A stretch of 64,000 nucleotides of DNA from Kutzneria kofuensis (lineage in GTDB: Bacteria > Actinomycetota > Actinomycetes > Mycobacteriales > Pseudonocardiaceae). The notes under the pieces were generated by a model that worked only from the letters and a program-made list of their open reading frames with translations, had not been told where the DNA came from and searched no databases. The position numbers and the translations under genes are program-made. This document shows positions 60,425 to 64,000 of this stretch, one piece after another. Location of the stretch: contig NZ_JACHIR010000001.1 in the NCBI RefSeq assembly GCF_014203355.1, positions 3,164,038-3,228,037 of the forward strand, read 5' to 3'. Within the stretch, counting starts at the first letter, position 1. Every line of letters starts with the position of its first letter.

Positions 60425-61645
60425 ATGCCCGAGGCCGTGATCGTCTCCGCAGCCCGCTCGCCGATCGGTCGGGCCGGCAAGGGATCGCTCGTGTCCATCC
60501 GCCCCGACGACCTGGCCGTGCAGGTGGTGCGGGCCGCGCTGGACAAGGTGCCGGCGCTGGACCCGACCCAGATCGACGACCTGATCATGGGCTGCGGCCT
60601 GCCCGGCGGCGAGCAGGGCTACAACATCGGCCGCGTGGTGTCCGTGCTGATGGGCTTCGACCACCTGCCCGGCTGCACGGTGACCCGCTACTGCGCCTCC
60701 AGCCTGCAGTCGACCCGGATGGCCTTCCACGCCATCAAGGCGGGCGAGGGCGACGTGTTCATCTCCGCCGGCGTGGAGACCGTCTCCCGGTTCGCCAAGG
60801 GCAGCTCGGACGGCCTGCCCGACACCAAGAACCCGCTGTTCGCCGACGCCGAGGCGCGCACCGTCGCCACCGCCGAGAACAGCGGCGGCGAGTGGCACGA
60901 CCCGCGCCAGGACGGCAACGTCCCGGACATCTACATCGCGATGGGCCAGACCGCCGAGAACCTGGCGCTGGCCAAGGACGTCAGCCGCGAGGAGATGGAC
61001 GAGTTCGGCGTCCGCTCCCAGAACCTGGCCGAGAAGGCCATCGCGGACGGCTTCTGGCAGCGGGAGATCACCCCGGTGACGCTGCCGGACGGCTCCGTGG
61101 TCTCCGCCGACGACGGCCCGCGGCCGGGCGTGACGCTGGAGAAGACCGCCACGCTCAAGCCGGTGTTCCGCCCCGACGGCCGGGTCACCGCCGGCAACTG
61201 CTGCCCGCTCAACGACGGCGCGGCGGCGCTGGTGGTCATGAGCGACACCAAGGCCAAGGAGCTCGGCCTCACGCCGCTGGCCCGCATCGTCGCCACCGGC
61301 GTCTCCGGCCTGTCGCCGGAGATCATGGGCCTCGGCCCGGTGGAGGCCTCCCGCAGGGCGTTGGCCAAGGCCGGCATGTCCATTTCGGACGTCGACCTGG
61401 TCGAGATCAACGAGGCGTTCGCCGCGCAGGTCATCCCGTCCTACAAGGACCTGGGCATCCCGCTGGAGAAGCTGAACGTCAACGGCGGCGCGATCGCCGT
61501 CGGCCACCCGTTCGGCATGACCGGCGCCCGCATCGCCACCACGCTGATCAACTCGCTGCAGTTCCACGACAAGCAGTTCGGCCTTGAGACGATGTGCGTC
61601 GGCGGCGGCCAGGGCATGGCGATGATCCTGGAGCGCCTGAGCTGA
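60425..61645 (+). CDS. fadA: Acetyl-CoA C-acetyltransferase (thiolase)
   Basis: A 406-residue thiolase: acyl-accepting Cys in [20 protein letters not shown] (about residue 89), [19 protein letters not shown], the His block [20 protein letters not shown] and final Cys in [13 protein letters not shown]. It cleaves 3-ketoacyl-CoA in beta-oxidation or condenses acetyl-CoA. ATG with AAGGAG. No partner dehydrogenase is adjacent. Matches fadA3 (Rv1074c) in position. Confidence 0.95.
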   Translation: MPEAVIVSAARSPIGRAGKGSLVSIRPDDLAVQVVRAALDKVPALDPTQIDDLIMGCGLPGGEQGYNIGRVVSVLMGFDHLPGCTVTRYCASSLQSTRMAFHAIKAGEGDVFISAGVETVSRFAKGSSDGLPDTKNPLFADAEARTVATAENSGGEWHDPRQDGNVPDIYIAMGQTAENLALAKDVSREEMDEFGVRSQNLAEKAIADGFWQREITPVTLPDGSVVSADDGPRPGVTLEKTATLKPVFRPDGRVTAGNCCPLNDGAAALVVMSDTKAKELGLTPLARIVATGVSGLSPEIMGLGPVEASRRALAKAGMSISDVDLVEINEAFAAQVIPSYKDLGIPLEKLNVNGGAIAVGHPFGMTGARIATTLINSLQFHDKQFGLETMCVGGGQGMAMILERLS

Positions 61646-61668
61646 CACCGGTCCCCCAGCGGTGACGA

Positions 61669-62982
61669 TCACAGGCCGGCGTCGACCACGACGCCGGCCT
61701 TGTTCGTCACCACGTGCACCGGGTTGCGCATGTGCAGCAGCTTGCCGCAGCCGAGGTTGTCGAACGTCCCCTGCAACCGCTGGGCCAGGAACGTGAACAG
61801 GTTGCTGGCGGCGGCCGGATCCGGTGACGGGCCGGCCTTGGTGAAGCGCGCGTCCAGCTTCGTGCGCTGGACGCCGGTGGTCACCAGCGATCGGCAGTAG
61901 GCCTGCGGCGTCTCCGTCCGGGTGTTGATCTGCGGCATGTCGACGCCGACCCGGTACAGGTTGGTCTTGGTGACGCTGGTCCTCGTGCCGTCCATGGTCA
62001 TCGGGTCGCTGCTGGGCACGAGGGCGATCGGCGCCGCCTGCCGGGTCGCGGCCTGCAGTTCGTCGAGGGCGAGCGAGGTGACCGGCCGGCCGCTGGCCAG
62101 GTCCGGCGCGGTGAACGGCGTGCAGCCCAGCGCGGGGTCGACGAAGGCGTCCAGCAGCACGTTGTCGCTGCCGTTGGTCAGCTTGGCCCTGGTCTTGCCG
62201 CGCAGCTTGGTGAAGCCCAGCTTCGCCTCGGCCGCCGGGGTGTCCTGGGCGACCCGACCGTCCCGGGCCTGGAGGTAGGTCGTCGTCACGTTGTCGCTCT
62301 GGTCCTGGTCGACCAGGCCGAAGTCACGGGTGGTCATGCACGGCCTGCCGTCCTTGCCGGTGCCCAGCGGCGGGACGACCAGCTTCCTGGCGGCGATCGC
62401 GTTGTTCGCGGCGGCGAAGAACGGCTGGGCGTTGCAGTAGGCGTACTGCCCGAACACGGAGTTGTGGTCGCCGTTGACGCACGTGCCGGTGTCGCCCCGC
62501 AGCGTCAGGTTGCTGCCGTTGAAGCCGAACCAGATGCCGACGACGGCGCCGCGGGGCAGCGCGGGCGGCGTCGGGGCGATCGCCGGCCGGCTGCCCTTGT
62601 CGATCACCAGCGGGTCGTACACGGACAGCTTGCCGGTCGCCGGGTCCAGGATCGTCGCCTGCACGAACGCCGACTGGTCGGCGTTGGTCTCGTGGCAGTG
62701 GCCCTTGGCCGCGCTCAGCAGGTACGGCGTGGCCAGTCCCTTGGCGGACAACGGATTGGCCGGCACCTCGAGCGTGCAGTCCGGGTTGACGATGTCGGCC
62801 TGGTTCGCCGCCAGCTGCGGATCCCCTTGCACGGCAACGGATGCCACCACGGCCACCGCCGCGGCGAACACCGCCAGCGCCGGCACGCCCAGCGCCAGCC
62901 GGCTGCGCACGGTCAGTTTCTTCAGCTGGGGCAGCACGAACGTCGGTCTGATCGTCTTCCAGCGCATCGGCCTGTCGGTCAC
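61669..62982 (-). CDS. Membrane-anchored extracytoplasmic protein with eight cysteines
   Basis: A 437-residue protein I cannot name. A basic cytoplasmic start (DRPMRWKTIRP) and one membrane span (about residues 30-52, LALGVPALAVFAAAVAVVAS) are followed by an outer domain of about 385 residues with eight Cys (DCTLE, GHCHET, GTCVNG, YCNAQ, PCMTT, GCTPF, YCRSL, GCGK), enough for four disulfides. GTG start with GAGGAGGC. The end of the gene contains a 12-bp inverted repeat (61673-61700) that may terminate fadA transcription. Confidence 0.82.
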   Translation of the reverse strand: MTDRPMRWKTIRPTFVLPQLKKLTVRSRLALGVPALAVFAAAVAVVASVAVQGDPQLAANQADIVNPDCTLEVPANPLSAKGLATPYLLSAAKGHCHETNADQSAFVQATILDPATGKLSVYDPLVIDKGSRPAIAPTPPALPRGAVVGIWFGFNGSNLTLRGDTGTCVNGDHNSVFGQYAYCNAQPFFAAANNAIAARKLVVPPLGTGKDGRPCMTTRDFGLVDQDQSDNVTTTYLQARDGRVAQDTPAAEAKLGFTKLRGKTRAKLTNGSDNVLLDAFVDPALGCTPFTAPDLASGRPVTSLALDELQAATRQAAPIALVPSSDPMTMDGTRTSVTKTNLYRVGVDMPQINTRTETPQAYCRSLVTTGVQRTKLDARFTKAGPSPDPAAASNLFTFLAQRLQGTFDNLGCGKLLHMRNPVHVVTNKAGVVVDAGL

Positions 62983-63077
62983 GGGTGCCTCCTCGATGAG
63001 CCCACTCCACCGGTCCGCACTACGCGCCCCGGTCGGTTCGGGTTCACCTGGATGAGAAAGCCACCCGTTACAGGGGA

Positions 63078-63109
63078 AAGCGCCGACATCCTCACGGATG
63101 CCGGCGCTT
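63078..63109 (-). terminator. Terminator after the Bax-inhibitor-like gene
   Basis: On the minus strand a 14-bp stem (one mismatch) with a 4-nt loop is followed by TCCCC after GCTTT; it lies 29 bp past the stop of the upstream gene. Confidence 0.72.
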
Positions 63110-63137
63110 CTGGCAAGACGGTGTCCGCCTTGGTTGA

Positions 63138-63923
63138 CTAGTTGCGCTGCAACTGGGCCAGCAGGTTCAGGATCTCGATGTACAGCCAGACCAGCGTGAC
63201 CATCAGACCGAACGCGATGTACCAGGCGAACCTGGCCGGCGCGCCGGCGCGGATGGCCCGGTCGGCCTGGTCGAAGTCCAGCAGCAGGTTGAACGCGGCG
63301 ATGCCGATGAACAGCAGGCTCACGACGATCGCCAGCGGGGTGTTGCCGCGGACGCCGAGGTCGAGATGGAAGAACGACAGCAGCAGGTTGAGCACCAGCA
63401 GGGCGGCCGCGCCCATGGTGGCGCCGATGATCCACTTGGTCAGTCGCGGCGTCACCTTGACCGCGCCGGTCCGGTACAGGACCAGCATGGTGGCGAACAC
63501 CACGACGGTGCCGACGACGGCCTGCACGGCCACGCCCGGCACGAGGAAGTCGATGAGCCTGGTGATGGTGCCGAGGAACACACCCTCGGCGGCGGCGTAC
63601 GCCAGCACCAGCGCCGGGTTGGTCGACTGCTTGAAGGTGATGACCATCGCCAGCGCGAACCCGACGATCGCCGCGAGCAGCGCGAAGCCGGGCGCCAGCC
63701 CGACGTAGGCGGTCAGCCCGCCCACCACGACGGTGGTGCCCAGCGCGGCCGCGGTCTTGGTGACCACGTCGTCGATCGTCATCGGCCGGTCGGCGGCGGT
63801 GGGCGGCGCGGCCGGGTAGCCGTACCCGGTCTGCTGCGCCTGCCCCTGGTACCCGAAGCCCGCGTAGCCGCCCTGGCCCTTGCCGGACAGCGCGCGGAAC
63901 GCCGGGTTGCTCGATGTGCGCAC
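63138..63923 (-). CDS. Bax inhibitor-1/YccA-family membrane protein
   Basis: A 261-residue protein: a Gly/Tyr/Gln-rich cytoplasmic N-terminus (GGYAGFGYQGQAQQTGYGYP), then seven hydrophobic spans with the family pattern YAAAEGVFLGTITRL and a final LYIEILNLLAQL. Homologues form pH-sensitive calcium leak channels or buffer membrane stress. GTG with AGGAGG upstream is preferred to the ATG at 63998. The last complete gene in the window; the remaining 77 bp show no feature. Confidence 0.93.
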   Translation of the reverse strand: MRTSSNPAFRALSGKGQGGYAGFGYQGQAQQTGYGYPAAPPTAADRPMTIDDVVTKTAAALGTTVVVGGLTAYVGLAPGFALLAAIVGFALAMVITFKQSTNPALVLAYAAAEGVFLGTITRLIDFLVPGVAVQAVVGTVVVFATMLVLYRTGAVKVTPRLTKWIIGATMGAAALLVLNLLLSFFHLDLGVRGNTPLAIVVSLLFIGIAAFNLLLDFDQADRAIRAGAPARFAWYIAFGLMVTLVWLYIEILNLLAQLQRN

Positions 63924-64000
63924 CTGGTCCTCCTGGAACGTGTGGCGCCTACAGCCCGTACAACGGTAACCGTGGTCGATCAGTTCCCATTGGGGCAAAG

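Noticed and set aside
62983-63435. Extension of the eight-Cys protein upstream of 62982
   Set aside because: The extra codons cross the terminator and the Bax-inhibitor-like gene and are rich in Arg/Pro; the GTG has a clear GAGGAGG site.

Overview
The window is very GC-rich, starts many genes at GTG, packs genes with 1-4 bp start/stop overlaps and carries actinomycete marker genes (mycothiol S-conjugate amidase Mca, GuaB1-type IMPDH-like protein, PIN-PhoH protein, short Z-prenyl synthase, Pra-like antigen). It is chromosomal DNA of a filamentous-type actinomycete, most likely of the Pseudonocardiaceae (Amycolatopsis/Kutzneria-like). This placement is inferred from gene content and order. I see no rRNA, tRNA, CRISPR array, insertion sequence or prophage.

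Much of the window follows, in inverted order and with matching relative strands, the Mycobacterium tuberculosis segment Rv1072-Rv1112, recalled from general knowledge: ychF, DUF6542, ispH, Rv1109c, xseA, xseB, DUF4245, glpX, fumC, phoH2, uppS, trhA, DUF255, Rv1083, mca, DUF4307, greA, metB, pra, cbs, SGNH hydrolase, fadA, Bax-inhibitor-like. Accessory cassettes are inserted between these core genes.

Layout: (1) 1-1253, end of an ABC exporter operon. (2) 1301-5864, on the minus strand, a thiamine-type ABC transporter (binding lipoprotein, fused permease, ATPase) under a TPP riboswitch, followed by an APH-fold kinase that may be a thiamine kinase. (3) 5900-7760, small genes: pterin dehydratase, stress protein, small membrane protein, GNAT. 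(4) 7806-20651, ychF and a DNA-repair block (Ada-AlkA fusion, Ogt, SbcCD, RmuC), then DUF6542, ispH, and xseA-orf-xseB. (5) 20648-31825, DUF4245, glpX, an L,D-transpeptidase lipoprotein, ferredoxin reductase, fumarase, DMT exporter, MocR regulator, ATP-dependent ligase and GuaB1. (6) 32221-37199, a DrrAB-like exporter with a Gly-rich insert in its ATPase, PhoH2 and a DUF885 metallohydrolase. (7) 37300-38357, a tandem pair of small secreted two-cysteine proteins with duplicated promoters. (8) 38372-42686, uppS, trhA, a hypothetical gene and DUF255. (9) 42754-48004, an RNA-repair operon hen1-pnkp with two nucleotidyltransferases. (10) 48053-63923, a nucleotidyltransferase, mca, DUF4307, greA with a structured leader, Lrp/hpd, ilvA, the transsulfuration pair metB/cbs with pra between them, SGNH hydrolase, fadA, an eight-cysteine anchored protein and a Bax-inhibitor-like membrane protein.

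The most unusual items are the four-gene RNA-repair operon, the duplicated secreted-protein units with identical upstream boxes, the TPP-riboswitch operon ending in a kinase, a terminator inside the greA leader, and a family of intergenic palindromes that occurs as a 31-bp tandem array after hpd and as a single copy after the DUF255 gene.
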